Shown piece by piece: positions 1 to 7,172 of a stretch of DNA of 51,989 nt. The translations under genes were made by a program, and so were the position numbers. Within the stretch, counting starts at the first letter, position 1; every line of letters begins with the position of its first letter. Source of the DNA: Paracoccus haematequi (GTDB lineage: Bacteria; Pseudomonadota; Alphaproteobacteria; Rhodobacterales; Rhodobacteraceae). Location of the stretch: contig CAMCVS010000016.1 of NCBI GenBank assembly GCA_945881965.1, forward strand, positions 1 through 51,989. The letters run 5' to 3'. The notes beneath the pieces were generated by a model, which was not told the DNA's origin, did not search any database, and worked only from the letters and a program-made list of their open reading frames with translations.

Positions 1-162
1 GGCAACAGCATCACCACGCTGGACGCAGCCGAAGTGGCCCGCTGGAAAGAGAAATCCCAGCCGGTCGTGGACCGCTGGGTCGCCGACATGGACAAAAAAG
101 GCGTCGACGGCAAGGCGCTGATCGAACAGGCCAAGGCGCTGATCGTCAAGCACGGCGGGTGA
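1..162 (+). CDS. TRAP transporter solute-binding protein, DctP type (3' end only)
   Basis: Only the last 53 codons are inside the window, open in frame from base 1 to a TGA. The peptide has an amphipathic C-terminal part (AEVARWKEKSQPVVDRW, then KGVDGKALIEQAKALI) that resembles the C-terminal helices of DctP-family periplasmic binding proteins of TRAP transporters, where the closing helices follow a 'G(I/V)DGKALI' turn. The gene would supply ligand to a DctQM permease, but those genes would lie outside the window or are absent. It converges with phnM across a hairpin. The assignment rests on a short fragment, so another helical binding protein cannot be excluded. Confidence 0.65.
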   Translation, partial: GNSITTLDAAEVARWKEKSQPVVDRWVADMDKKGVDGKALIEQAKALIVKHGG

Positions 163-172
163 TATCAGCCCA

Positions 173-203
173 TTCCGGGGGCCGCTAACCGCGGCCTCCG
201 GAA
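173..203. terminator. Bidirectional hairpin between convergent genes
   Basis: Two 13-base arms (TTCCGGGGGCCGC at 173-185 and GCGGCCTCCGGAA at 191-203) pair completely with a single G-T wobble around a 5-base loop. The hairpin sits between the stop of the binding-protein gene and the stop of phnM, where a terminator serving both strands is expected. Flanking T runs are short, so its efficiency is uncertain. Confidence 0.6.
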
Positions 204-208
204 CAGCT

Positions 209-1351
209 TTACCCCACCCGAACCCCCTTCGACCATACGCCGCGCACCACCGGTGTGCCGTTTTCCAGCCGCCGGAACCGCATCAGATCGGCCCACAGAC
301 CCGTGGCCAAGGCCCCCCGGTCCGCCAGACGCGCTGCCCGCGCGGGTGCCGCTGTGACTGTCGCGATCCCGCGCGCCATGTCGCCCCACAAATCGCCCAG
401 CATGACCGCGCCCAGCAGCAGCGATGCCGGCACGTAATCCGACGACAGGATGTCCAATAGGCCCATCTCTGCCAGCTCTTTTGCCGCCACGTTGCCGGAA
501 TGCGACCCGCCGCGCACCAGATTGGGCGCGCCCATGATGTTGGCGATGCCGGCGGCGTGACCGGCCTCTGCCGCCTCGACCGTGGTCGGAAATTCCGCCA
601 CAGTCACGCCATAGCCCGCCGACACCGCCACCTGGCCCGCGTCCGTGTCGTCATGGCTGGCCAGCACAGCGCCGAAACGCTGCGCCGCCTCTACTGCCGC
701 CGCCTCATGCGCCGCACCATAGCGGTCGCGCAAGCCTTGCAGATGCGCGATATGCTCCAGAAATTCGACATCATTCAGTCCATGCTTGCCCTGCACATAG
801 GCTGCCAGCTTGGTCACATCGCGGAATTGCCGCTGCCCCGGCGTGTGATCCATCAGGGATACGATACCCACGCGGTCCTCGGGGCCGAATTCGGCCAGTT
901 CCTCGGCCAGCGTTTCCGAACAGACTTCGGCGCGCAGATGCAGGAAATGGCTGATCCGCAGCGCGCCCGCCGCCCGCATGTCCAGCAGTTCGGTGGCCAG
1001 CGGGCGGGCATAGCGGCCATAGCGCGACCGCCCGGAATTGATCGACCCCACCCGCATCGCGTCGAACACCGTGGTGATCCCCACCGAAGCCAGTTCGCCG
1101 TCATGCGCGATGATCGCCGCCGCATGGGGCCAATCCACCTTGGGGCGCGGCTGCATGTGGCGTTCCAGATTGTCGGTGTGCAATTCGACCATGCCGGGGG
1201 CCAGATAATCGCCGTCGGCATCCACCGTCATGGCGCGCGAGGTGCCGCTGTCGATCTCGGCGATGCGCCCGTCGCGGATCACCAAGGTGCCGGTCTGCAC
1301 CCGGTCGGCCAGCACCAATCGGGCATTCCCGATCACGATTTCCTGTGTCAT
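209..1351 (-). CDS. phnM: Alpha-D-ribose 1-methylphosphonate 5-triphosphate diphosphatase PhnM
   Basis: Amidohydrolase-superfamily enzyme that removes pyrophosphate from the 5-triphosphate made by PhnGHIL/PhnI, leaving the 5-phosphate that PhnJ cleaves. The 380-residue length is normal for PhnM. Visible motifs are the metal-binding HTD at residues 58-60 after the PGMVEL strand, DHTPGQ at 168-173, HDDTD at 233-237, GGSHSGN at 282-288 and SSDY at 303-306, all typical of canonical PhnM. The ATG is preceded by AAGGA about ten bases upstream. It is transcribed away from the DUF1045 gene, with only 50 bases between the two starts, and is not in the phnG-N operon, so it must have its own promoter. 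I saw no Pho box in that gap. A second, more diverged PhnM lies further right. Confidence 0.9.
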   Translation of the reverse strand: MTQEIVIGNARLVLADRVQTGTLVIRDGRIAEIDSGTSRAMTVDADGDYLAPGMVELHTDNLERHMQPRPKVDWPHAAAIIAHDGELASVGITTVFDAMRVGSINSGRSRYGRYARPLATELLDMRAAGALRISHFLHLRAEVCSETLAEELAEFGPEDRVGIVSLMDHTPGQRQFRDVTKLAAYVQGKHGLNDVEFLEHIAHLQGLRDRYGAAHEAAAVEAAQRFGAVLASHDDTDAGQVAVSAGYGVTVAEFPTTVEAAEAGHAAGIANIMGAPNLVRGGSHSGNVAAKELAEMGLLDILSSDYVPASLLLGAVMLGDLWGDMARGIATVTAAPARAARLADRGALATGLWADLMRFRRLENGTPVVRGVWSKGVRVG

Positions 1352-1401
1352 GTCGTTGTTATCCTTGCCTGCGATGCGATGCCCCCAAAAGGAGACGCGC
1401 G

Positions 1402-2091
1402 ATGAATGTCACTGGGGGCTATGCCCGTTATGCGTTGTATTACACGCCCCCCGCCGGTCCGCTGGCCGTTGCGGGGGCGTCTTGGCTGGGCTGGGATATC
1501 GCGCAGGGCCGGATTGCACCACAGCCCGCGTTGGCCTTGAACATGGCCGCGATCACCGCCGAGCCGCGCAAATACGGCTTTCACGCCACGCTGAAGCCGC
1601 CCTTCCGGCTGGCCGAAGGCCAGACGCCCGACGCGCTGTTGCAGGCCGCGCGCGACCTCTGCGCCGCGCTGCCCCCCGTCACGCTGCCCGCGCTGCGTCT
1701 GGCGCGGCTGGGCCGGTTCCTTGCCCTGATCCCCGATCCACAGCCCGCCGCGCTGGACACCCTCGCCGCGCGATTGGTCGCCGATCTGGACGCGTTCCGC
1801 GCCGCAGCCACGCCCGACGACCTCGCCCGCCGCCGCAGCGCCGGGTTGACGCCCGCGCAAGACGCGCTCTTGGTGCAATGGGGCTATCCTTACGTGATGG
1901 ACGAGTTTCGCTTTCACATGACCCTGACCGGCAAGCTGGAGGCCGCCGACATCACCGCCGTCGAACAGTCCGCGCGCGATCATTTCGGGGCACACGCCAC
2001 GGACGGCCTGACCATCACCGACATCACGCTGGCCGGATCGGATACAACGGGGCATTTCCATCAGATCGCCCGCCTGCCGCTGTTGGGGTAA
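1402..2091 (+). CDS. DUF1045 phosphonate-metabolism protein, 2H phosphoesterase-like
   Basis: A 229-residue protein of the DUF1045 family, which is known from C-P lyase clusters in alpha- and betaproteobacteria. Two H-x-T-L motifs are visible, FHATLKPPF at residues 60-68 (His61) and FHMTLTGKL at 171-179 (His172). Their spacing and hydrophobic context match the paired catalytic motifs of the 2H phosphoesterase/ligase superfamily, whose members open cyclic phosphodiesters. Because no phnP is found here, I infer it could act on 5-phosphoribosyl 1,2-cyclic phosphate, the product of PhnJ; this is not shown. The start at 1402 is chosen over an in-frame ATG at 1345 because AAGGAGA lies eight bases before it and the earlier start overlaps phnM. 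Its last 31 bases overlap the 3' end of phnN on the other strand. Confidence 0.85.
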   Translation: MNVTGGYARYALYYTPPAGPLAVAGASWLGWDIAQGRIAPQPALALNMAAITAEPRKYGFHATLKPPFRLAEGQTPDALLQAARDLCAALPPVTLPALRLARLGRFLALIPDPQPAALDTLAARLVADLDAFRAAATPDDLARRRSAGLTPAQDALLVQWGYPYVMDEFRFHMTLTGKLEAADITAVEQSARDHFGAHATDGLTITDITLAGSDTTGHFHQIARLPLLG

Positions 2092-2603
2092 AGCGCTGCG
2101 CGCGCCGCCGCCACGGTCAGGGCCAGCGGCCCGGAATTGTCCAGCGTCACCACATCCAAGCCCTCGGGCAAGGGATCTACTCGCCGTGCCAACCGCGCCG
2201 CAATCGTGGCGGCATCCTCGCGCCCGCGCGCCAACAGCCGCGCCGCCAACACCTCGGGCGCGGCCTGCAAGGCCAACACCGTGAACCCAGGCCCGAACAC
2301 CTGCGCCGCCTGCCGCAACACGCTGCGCGACAGGTTCACCAACCCGTCGCGCCCGACCGGCAAGGCCGCCGGGATGCCATAGCACAGCCCATGCGCCGCC
2401 CAATCCAGCACAAACTCCCCCGCCGCGCACCGCGCGGCAAATTCCGCCTCGGTCACGCCTTCGAAATCCTCGCCGCCTGCTGTCGCTGGCCGGGTGATCA
2501 CGCGCCGGATCAACGCCAGTCGCGGCTCGCAATCGGCCAAGGCCGCCATCAGCGTGTCCTTGCCCACGCCCGACGGGCCGACAACACCGATCACCCGTGT
2601 CAT
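2061..2603 (-). CDS. phnN: Ribose 1,5-bisphosphate phosphokinase PhnN
   Basis: Converts ribose 1,5-bisphosphate to PRPP with ATP, the last step of C-P lyase phosphonate use, feeding the ribosyl carrier back into nucleotide synthesis. The 180-residue product starts with a P-loop, GPSGVGKD at residues 9-16, and has the guanylate-kinase-like fold arrangement of this family, with RRVITRPA after the P-loop as the substrate-binding segment. The ATG overlaps the phnL stop by one base (TGATG), which implies translational coupling. It is the last gene of the phnG-N operon and converges with the DUF1045 gene, whose 3' end it overlaps. Guanylate kinase is the main alternative, but the context and short length favour PhnN. 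Confidence 0.9.
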   Translation of the reverse strand: MTRVIGVVGPSGVGKDTLMAALADCEPRLALIRRVITRPATAGGEDFEGVTEAEFAARCAAGEFVLDWAAHGLCYGIPAALPVGRDGLVNLSRSVLRQAAQVFGPGFTVLALQAAPEVLAARLLARGREDAATIAARLARRVDPLPEGLDVVTLDNSGPLALTVAAARAALYPNSGRRAI

Positions 2604-3286
2604 CACGTCCCCCGCGCGGGCGTGAAGGCCCGCACATCCACTTCGCGGTCCGCGAGCCGCGCCCGCGCGCCCTCGTCGTGAAAGATGCCGACAATGGCCG
2701 CGCCGCGCGCCTTGGCCTCTTCGATCAGGCCCAGCACCACCTCGCGGTTGGCTGCGTCCAAGGACGCGGTCGGCTCGTCCAGCAACAGCGCCGGATAGGG
2801 ATGCACGAACCCGCGCGCAATATTGACCCGCTGCTGTTCGCCGCCCGAAAACGTGGTGGGTGACAGCGCCCACAGCCGTTCGGGCACGTTCAACCGCGCC
2901 AGCAGGTCCATCGCCCGCGCCCGCGCCTGATCCGCCGCCACCCCCAGCGCCAGCAGCGGCTCCGCCACCACATCCACCGTCGGCACCCGCGGCACCACGC
3001 GCAGGAACTGGCTGACATAGCCCAGCACCTCGCGTCGCAACGCGATGATTGCGCGCGGGCTGGCCTGCGCCACGTCCACGTCCCCCACCAGGATCGACCC
3101 GCCGTCGCACAGGTAATTGCCATAGATCATCCGCATCAGCGTGGATTTCCCCGCCCCCGACGCGCCGACCAGCGCGACGCATTCGCCGCGCGCCACCGTC
3201 ATATGCGCCCCCGCCATCACCGGGATCACCGCACTGCCTTGGTTGTGCAGCACGAATTCCTTGGCGAGGTTCTCGATCCGGATCAT
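2603..3286 (-). CDS. phnL: C-P lyase accessory ATPase PhnL
   Basis: ABC-type ATPase that is required with PhnG, H and I to make ribose 1-methylphosphonate 5-triphosphate; it is a cytoplasmic subunit, not a transporter. The 227-residue protein has Walker A GASGAGKST, signature FSGGEQQR and Walker B LLLDEPTASLD, in the normal order. I chose the ATG followed by IRIENLAKEF because a strong AAAGGA lies upstream, while a longer in-frame start would run through a repeat element. It is separated from phnK by 75 bases holding a GC-rich hairpin repeat, the only real gap inside the phnG-N operon, and its stop overlaps the phnN start. Confidence 0.92.
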   Translation of the reverse strand: MIRIENLAKEFVLHNQGSAVIPVMAGAHMTVARGECVALVGASGAGKSTLMRMIYGNYLCDGGSILVGDVDVAQASPRAIIALRREVLGYVSQFLRVVPRVPTVDVVAEPLLALGVAADQARARAMDLLARLNVPERLWALSPTTFSGGEQQRVNIARGFVHPYPALLLDEPTASLDAANREVVLGLIEEAKARGAAIVGIFHDEGARARLADREVDVRAFTPARGT

Positions 3287-3311
3287 CCCGTCTTTCCTTT
3301 CATTTTGCCCG

Positions 3312-3358
3312 AAATACTCCGGGGGGCGGCGAAGCCGGGGGGCTGGCCCCCCATCCAC
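3312..3358. repeat. GC-rich hairpin repeat, copy 1 (phnK-phnL gap)
   Basis: The stretch ACTCCGGGGGGCGGCGAAG followed by CCGGGGGGC and a GGCCCCCC arm can fold into nested stems. A closely similar sequence lies at 24964-25010, sharing the core CGGCGAAGCCGGGGGGC. This type of dispersed GC-rich intergenic element is common in Rhodobacterales genomes. Inside this operon it could stabilise upstream mRNA or partly terminate transcription before phnL. Confidence 0.6.
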
Positions 3359-3361
3359 GCC

Positions 3362-4138
3362 TCACACCTGCAACACGCTGGACACCAGCAACTGCGTATA
3401 GCCATGCTGCGGATCGTCCAGCACCTGATCGGTCAGCCCGGTTTCCACCACACGCCCGTCCTTCATCACCATCAGCCGGTCCGCCAGCAACCGCACCACC
3501 GCCAGATCATGCGTCACCACGATGGCCGACAGGCCCATCTCGCGCACAAGGCCCCGCAACAGGTCCAACAGCCGCGCCTGCACGCTGACATCAAGGCCCC
3601 CCGTGGGTTCGTCCATGAACACCAGCCGCGGGCCCGTCACCAGATTGCGCGCGATCTGCAAACGCTGCTGCATGCCGCCCGAAAACGCGCGCGGGCGGTC
3701 ATCGACGCGGTCCGCCGCGATCTCGACCCTACCCAGCCAATCGACAGCCGCCGCGCGAATATCGCCATAGTGCCGCGCGCCCACGGCCATCAGCCTTTCG
3801 CCCACGTTGCCGCCCGCCGATACGCCCATCCGCAGCCCGTCGCGCGCGTGCTGATGCACGAACGCCCAGTCCGTGCGCACCAACCGCCGCCGTTCGGGCT
3901 CAGGCATGGTCACGGTATCGACCATGCCGCGATCCTTCATATCGAACAGCACACGGCCCGCATCGGGTGCCAGATGTCCCGCCATGCAATTCAACAGCGT
4001 CGTCTTGCCCGACCCGCTTTCGCCGACAATGCCCATCACCTCGCCCGGCCACAGATCGAACGACACATCCGCACAGCCGATCCGCGCGCCATAGCGTTTG
4101 CTCAGCCCTTCAACCCGGAACAACGGCCCCGCGCTCAT
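3362..4138 (-). CDS. phnK: C-P lyase complex ATPase PhnK
   Basis: ABC-family ATPase that docks on the PhnGHIJ core complex and is needed for phosphonate breakdown in vivo. The 258-residue protein has Walker A GESGSGKTT, signature FSGGMQQR and Walker B LVFMDEPTGGLD, the last with GG typical of PhnK and dipeptide ATPases. The start (MSAGPLFRVEG) is taken where ATGA overlaps the phnJ stop by four bases; an earlier in-frame start would overlap phnJ further. A dipeptide-transporter ATPase would look similar, but the operon position between phnJ and phnL settles the identity. Confidence 0.93.
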   Translation of the reverse strand: MSAGPLFRVEGLSKRYGARIGCADVSFDLWPGEVMGIVGESGSGKTTLLNCMAGHLAPDAGRVLFDMKDRGMVDTVTMPEPERRRLVRTDWAFVHQHARDGLRMGVSAGGNVGERLMAVGARHYGDIRAAAVDWLGRVEIAADRVDDRPRAFSGGMQQRLQIARNLVTGPRLVFMDEPTGGLDVSVQARLLDLLRGLVREMGLSAIVVTHDLAVVRLLADRLMVMKDGRVVETGLTDQVLDDPQHGYTQLLVSSVLQV

Positions 4139-4974
4139 GGCTGGCCCTCCGCCCGGCTGGCGCAATAATCGGTGTCGGAACAGACGAACATCCGCCCGCC
4201 CGCGTCATCCACGATCACCTCATCGAGGTAACTGGTATCCGACCCGCAGATCGCACAGGCCCCCGCCGCCTTGGTGGGTTCAAACGGGAAATCGTCGAAA
4301 TCCAGGGATACCGCCTTGGTATAGGGCGGCAGCGCATAGATCCGCTGTTCGCGCCCCGCACCAAACAACTGGATCGCGGCACAGCCCGCCAGTTTCGGAT
4401 TGTCGAATTTCGGGATCGGGGACGGGTCCATCACATAGCGCCCTTCGACCTTGACCGGATAGGCATAGCTGGTGGCAATCGCGCCGTGCCGCGCGATGTC
4501 TTCATACAGTTTCACATGCATCAGCCCGTAATCCTCCAACGCATGCATGCGGCGGGTTTCCGTCTCGCGCGGTTCCAGAAACCGCAGCGGTTCGGGGATC
4601 GGCACCTGATAGACTAGGATTTGCCCCTCGGTCAGCGCCACCTCGGGGATGCGGTGGCGGGTCTGGATAACACTCGCCTCCGGGGTCGCCGTCGTCACCG
4701 CCACGCCCGCCGTGCGTTGAAAGAATTTGCGGATCGACACGGCGTTCGTCGTGTCATCCGCGCCCTGGTCGATCACCTTCAGCCGGTCATCGGGCGTGAG
4801 ACACGCGGCCGTCACCTGCACGCCCCCGGTGCCCCAGCCATAGGGCATCGGCATTTCGCGCGACGCGAATGGCACCTGATAACCGGGGATCGCCAGCCCC
4901 TTCAGGATGGCGCGGCGGATCATTCGTTTGGTCTGTTCGTCCAGATAGGCGAAGTTGTAATGCTGATCGTTCAT
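4135..4974 (-). CDS. phnJ: Carbon-phosphorus lyase PhnJ (radical SAM)
   Basis: The catalytic C-P bond lyase, a radical S-adenosylmethionine enzyme that cleaves ribose 1-methylphosphonate 5-phosphate to methane (or another alkane) and 5-phosphoribosyl 1,2-cyclic phosphate. The 279-residue product has the unusual cysteine set C-x2-C-x21-C-x5-C at Cys240, 243, 265 and 271, the same spacing as the [4Fe-4S] ligands and the active-site thiyl cysteine of the E. coli enzyme. The family glycine-rich segment YGWGTGG lies at residues 45-51. The ATG overlaps the phnI stop by four bases. All key residues are present, so an active lyase is expected. Confidence 0.96.
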   Translation of the reverse strand: MNDQHYNFAYLDEQTKRMIRRAILKGLAIPGYQVPFASREMPMPYGWGTGGVQVTAACLTPDDRLKVIDQGADDTTNAVSIRKFFQRTAGVAVTTATPEASVIQTRHRIPEVALTEGQILVYQVPIPEPLRFLEPRETETRRMHALEDYGLMHVKLYEDIARHGAIATSYAYPVKVEGRYVMDPSPIPKFDNPKLAGCAAIQLFGAGREQRIYALPPYTKAVSLDFDDFPFEPTKAAGACAICGSDTSYLDEVIVDDAGGRMFVCSDTDYCASRAEGQP

Positions 4975-6053
4975 TCCGCCGCCTCCTGCCCTGCGGTGAC
5001 GGCGGCGCGCAGCTTGCGGATCAATTCCAGTTCGCTCTGGAAATCGACGTAATGCGGCAGCTTGATATGTTCCAGAAACCCGGTGGCCTGAATGTTGTCG
5101 CAATGCATCAGCACGAATTCCTCGTCCTGCGCGGGGGCACCGATGTTATCCTCGCCCAATTCCGCCCAGCGCAGGGCGCGGTCCACAAGCGACATGGAAA
5201 TCGCCTTGCGTTCGGTCTGGCCCAGCACAAGGCCATAGCCACGGGTGAATTGCGGCGGTTCAGTCTTGGACCCGGTGAATTGGTTCACCGTTTCACATTC
5301 GGTCAGCGTGACCTCGCCCAGATCAATGGCAAAGCCCAATTCCGGAATATCCATTTCCACGGTCACGGCCCCGATGCGCAATTCGCCGACAAAGGCATGG
5401 GTGCGGCCAAAACCGCGCTGCGTCGAATAGGCGAGCGACAAGAGGAACCCTTCGTCGGCCCGCGCCAGCGCCTGCAAGCGCAGCGCGCGGTCAGCGGGCA
5501 ATTGCATCGGTTGCCGTGTCAGGTCGCGCGGCGTGGCGTCAGACGCGGGTTCCTGCTGGATCAGCCCTTCGGCGTTCAGGAACTGGGTGATATGCGGCGT
5601 GGCCTCGTGCCGTGCCGCCCCCTGCGGCGCATTGGGCGTATCGCCGTCTGCCATCAGTTTGAAATCTAACAGGCGATGGGTGTAATCAAAAGTCGGCCCC
5701 AAAACCTGCCCCCCCGGCGCGTCCTTGAACGTCGCCGACACGCGGCGATCACAGGCCATGCTGGCGGTATCCAGCGGGCGCGACGCGCCAAAGCGCGGCA
5801 GCGTGGTGCGATAGGCGCGGATCAGGAAAATCGCCTCGATCAGATCGCCGCGCGCCTGTTTGATCGCCAGCGCGGCAAGGTCCGGGTCATACAGCGACCC
5901 TTCGGCCATCACCCGGTTGACCGCCAGCGCCAGTTGTTCGCGGATTTGCGCTACCGACATCTCGGGCACCGCCACATCGCCGCGCCGTTCCTCGGCCAGC
6001 CAGGCATGGGCATTGTCGATGGCGCGTTCGCCACCCTTGACCGCGACATACAT
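4971..6053 (-). CDS. phnI: C-P lyase core subunit PhnI (nucleosidase)
   Basis: Core subunit of the PhnGHIJ complex. PhnI is a purine nucleosidase that, with PhnG, H and L, replaces adenine of ATP by the phosphonate. The 360-residue length fits the family. The start MYVAVKGGERAI is conserved in PhnI and gives a one-base TGATG overlap with phnH; a longer reading of the frame to the right is antisense noise over phnH. The C-terminal half contains YGLVLGQTERKAISM, typical of the family. Expression is coupled to phnH upstream and phnJ downstream. Confidence 0.94.
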   Translation of the reverse strand: MYVAVKGGERAIDNAHAWLAEERRGDVAVPEMSVAQIREQLALAVNRVMAEGSLYDPDLAALAIKQARGDLIEAIFLIRAYRTTLPRFGASRPLDTASMACDRRVSATFKDAPGGQVLGPTFDYTHRLLDFKLMADGDTPNAPQGAARHEATPHITQFLNAEGLIQQEPASDATPRDLTRQPMQLPADRALRLQALARADEGFLLSLAYSTQRGFGRTHAFVGELRIGAVTVEMDIPELGFAIDLGEVTLTECETVNQFTGSKTEPPQFTRGYGLVLGQTERKAISMSLVDRALRWAELGEDNIGAPAQDEEFVLMHCDNIQATGFLEHIKLPHYVDFQSELELIRKLRAAVTAGQEAAE

Positions 6054-6616
6054 CAGCTGACCCTCGTTGTGCGCGGCACGGCCGCCGCGCGGTCGCCACA
6101 GGTGAAATAGAAATCCAACCCCAGCGGGAACAGCGCCGCATTGTCCCGAAATGCCTGCACCTCTGGCAGCGACAGCGCCGCTGCATCGCGGATGCCCGGC
6201 CCGGTCAGGCGCGCGCCCACAGGCTCCAATGTCGGCATATCCACGATCAGCGTCGCCGACCGGTCCGGATATTCCGGCGTGCCGATGGCGAAGCGGGTCA
6301 CAGGTGAAAGCCCCGTCCAATCGCCAATGGCGAACATCGCCTGCGCGGGGGCCACCAGCGGCGCGCCGGTGTGGAACGCGATCCAGTCGCGCACCGCTGC
6401 CACATCATGCGACGGTGCCAACCAGACCGGCGTTTCCGGGTCACACAGCGTCAGGATCAGCGCCCCCGCCGCCACCGACAGCGGCGCAGGCGGCGCAGCG
6501 CCAGCCAGCGTCACGATGGTGCCGGGACGGGCCATCGCCTCCATCGCGGCGCGAAAGGCGTGGGCGGCGGCCACCGGCGCATCCGCGAAACCGCCCGTCA
6601 GGGACTGCGTGTCCAT
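6053..6616 (-). CDS. phnH: C-P lyase core subunit PhnH
   Basis: Structural partner of PhnG, I and J in the core complex. The 187-residue protein matches the usual length and shows family features, notably FRAAMEAMARPG near the N-terminus, LCDPETPVWL in the middle, and PLGLDFYFTCGD near the C-terminus. The start follows directly on the phnG stop with a one-base overlap (TGATG). PhnH has a PRPP-transferase-like fold without known catalytic residues, so a scaffold role is assumed from the family. Confidence 0.93.
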   Translation of the reverse strand: MDTQSLTGGFADAPVAAAHAFRAAMEAMARPGTIVTLAGAAPPAPLSVAAGALILTLCDPETPVWLAPSHDVAAVRDWIAFHTGAPLVAPAQAMFAIGDWTGLSPVTRFAIGTPEYPDRSATLIVDMPTLEPVGARLTGPGIRDAAALSLPEVQAFRDNAALFPLGLDFYFTCGDRAAAVPRTTRVS

Positions 6617-7077
6617 CAATCTTCCCCCCGCACCAGTGTAAAGAATTCCACCTTGGTCGCGGCGGCCTTGGCGGCGCGGGTCGCTTTCGCGGTCGCCATC
6701 GCAGCGGCCAGCGGCACGAGCACCGTTGCGGTCACATCCGCCGCCCGCGCACCCTGCATCAGCGCATCCAACAGCGCGGCCTGCATCGCATGCACCTTGT
6801 CGCGGCCCTGCACATGGCCGTGGCCTACCGCGCCATCCGCCAGCCGCAGTGCACAGCGCGTCACCGTCATTTCGCCAAGGTTGAACGGCGCGCCCGTGCC
6901 GCCCGCCCGCCCGCGCAGCATCACGGTGCCCACCTCTGGCGCGCGCAACCAATCATGCGCGGGCAGCGGGCCGAGCGCGACCATGCGTTCCGCGACCTGT
7001 TTCGCCGGGGCGCGCGCCAACAACCCCATCCATCCGGGGCGATCCCAGCTTTGCTTCTGATCTGTGTCCGTGGACAT
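6616..7077 (-). CDS. phnG: C-P lyase core subunit PhnG
   Basis: First gene of the phnG-H-I-J-K-L-N operon. The product of 153 residues has the PhnG signature segments RAPEVGTVMLRGR and GAPFNLGEMTVTRCALRL, and GHGHVQGRDKVHAMQAALLDA. It acts with PhnI in the nucleosidase step. The ATG has only a weak purine-rich upstream site. The 135 bases upstream are shared with phnF and carry a Pho-box-like sequence, repeated TATACA motifs and a 14-base tandem repeat, so the operon is probably under both phosphate control and local PhnF control. Confidence 0.93.
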   Translation of the reverse strand: MSTDTDQKQSWDRPGWMGLLARAPAKQVAERMVALGPLPAHDWLRAPEVGTVMLRGRAGGTGAPFNLGEMTVTRCALRLADGAVGHGHVQGRDKVHAMQAALLDALMQGARAADVTATVLVPLAAAMATAKATRAAKAAATKVEFFTLVRGED

Positions 7078-7099
7078 CTTGCTGACTTGTCCATTTATC

Positions 7100-7123
7100 T
7101 ATACAACTATACAAATCCATACA
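7100..7123. promoter_or_regulatory. Repeated TATACA motif, candidate PhnF operator
   Basis: Three near-identical hexamers, TATACA at 7100-7105, TATACA at 7108-7113 and CATACA at 7118-7123, stand in the same orientation with steps of 8 and 10 bases, just inside the phnG side of the phnG-phnF gap. On the phnG strand they read TGTATAG-like and lie next to a possible -10. GntR-family regulators usually bind near their own divergent promoter, so this is the best PhnF operator candidate, although the sites are direct and not inverted. Confidence 0.4.
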
Positions 7124-7154
7124 GCGAGTCGCCCGCCACCGCAACGCCCGGAAT

Positions 7155-7172
7155 GTGAAAGTTCCATGACAT
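7155..7172 (-). promoter_or_regulatory. Pho-box-like site upstream of phnG
   Basis: Read on the phnG strand the site is ATGTCAT-GGAA-CTTTCAC, two 7-base half sites 11 bases apart. Each matches six of seven positions of the PhoB half-site consensus CTGTCAT/C. It lies about 80 bases before the phnG start and partly overlaps the 14-base tandem repeat in front of phnF. PhoB control of C-P lyase operons is well established; here it is inferred from sequence only. Confidence 0.5.

Noticed and set aside
1348-2694. 448-codon frame on the minus strand over the DUF1045 gene and phnN
   Set aside because: The DUF1045 and PhnN products are recognisable; this frame is R/G/A-rich low-complexity sequence from the opposite strand or another frame.
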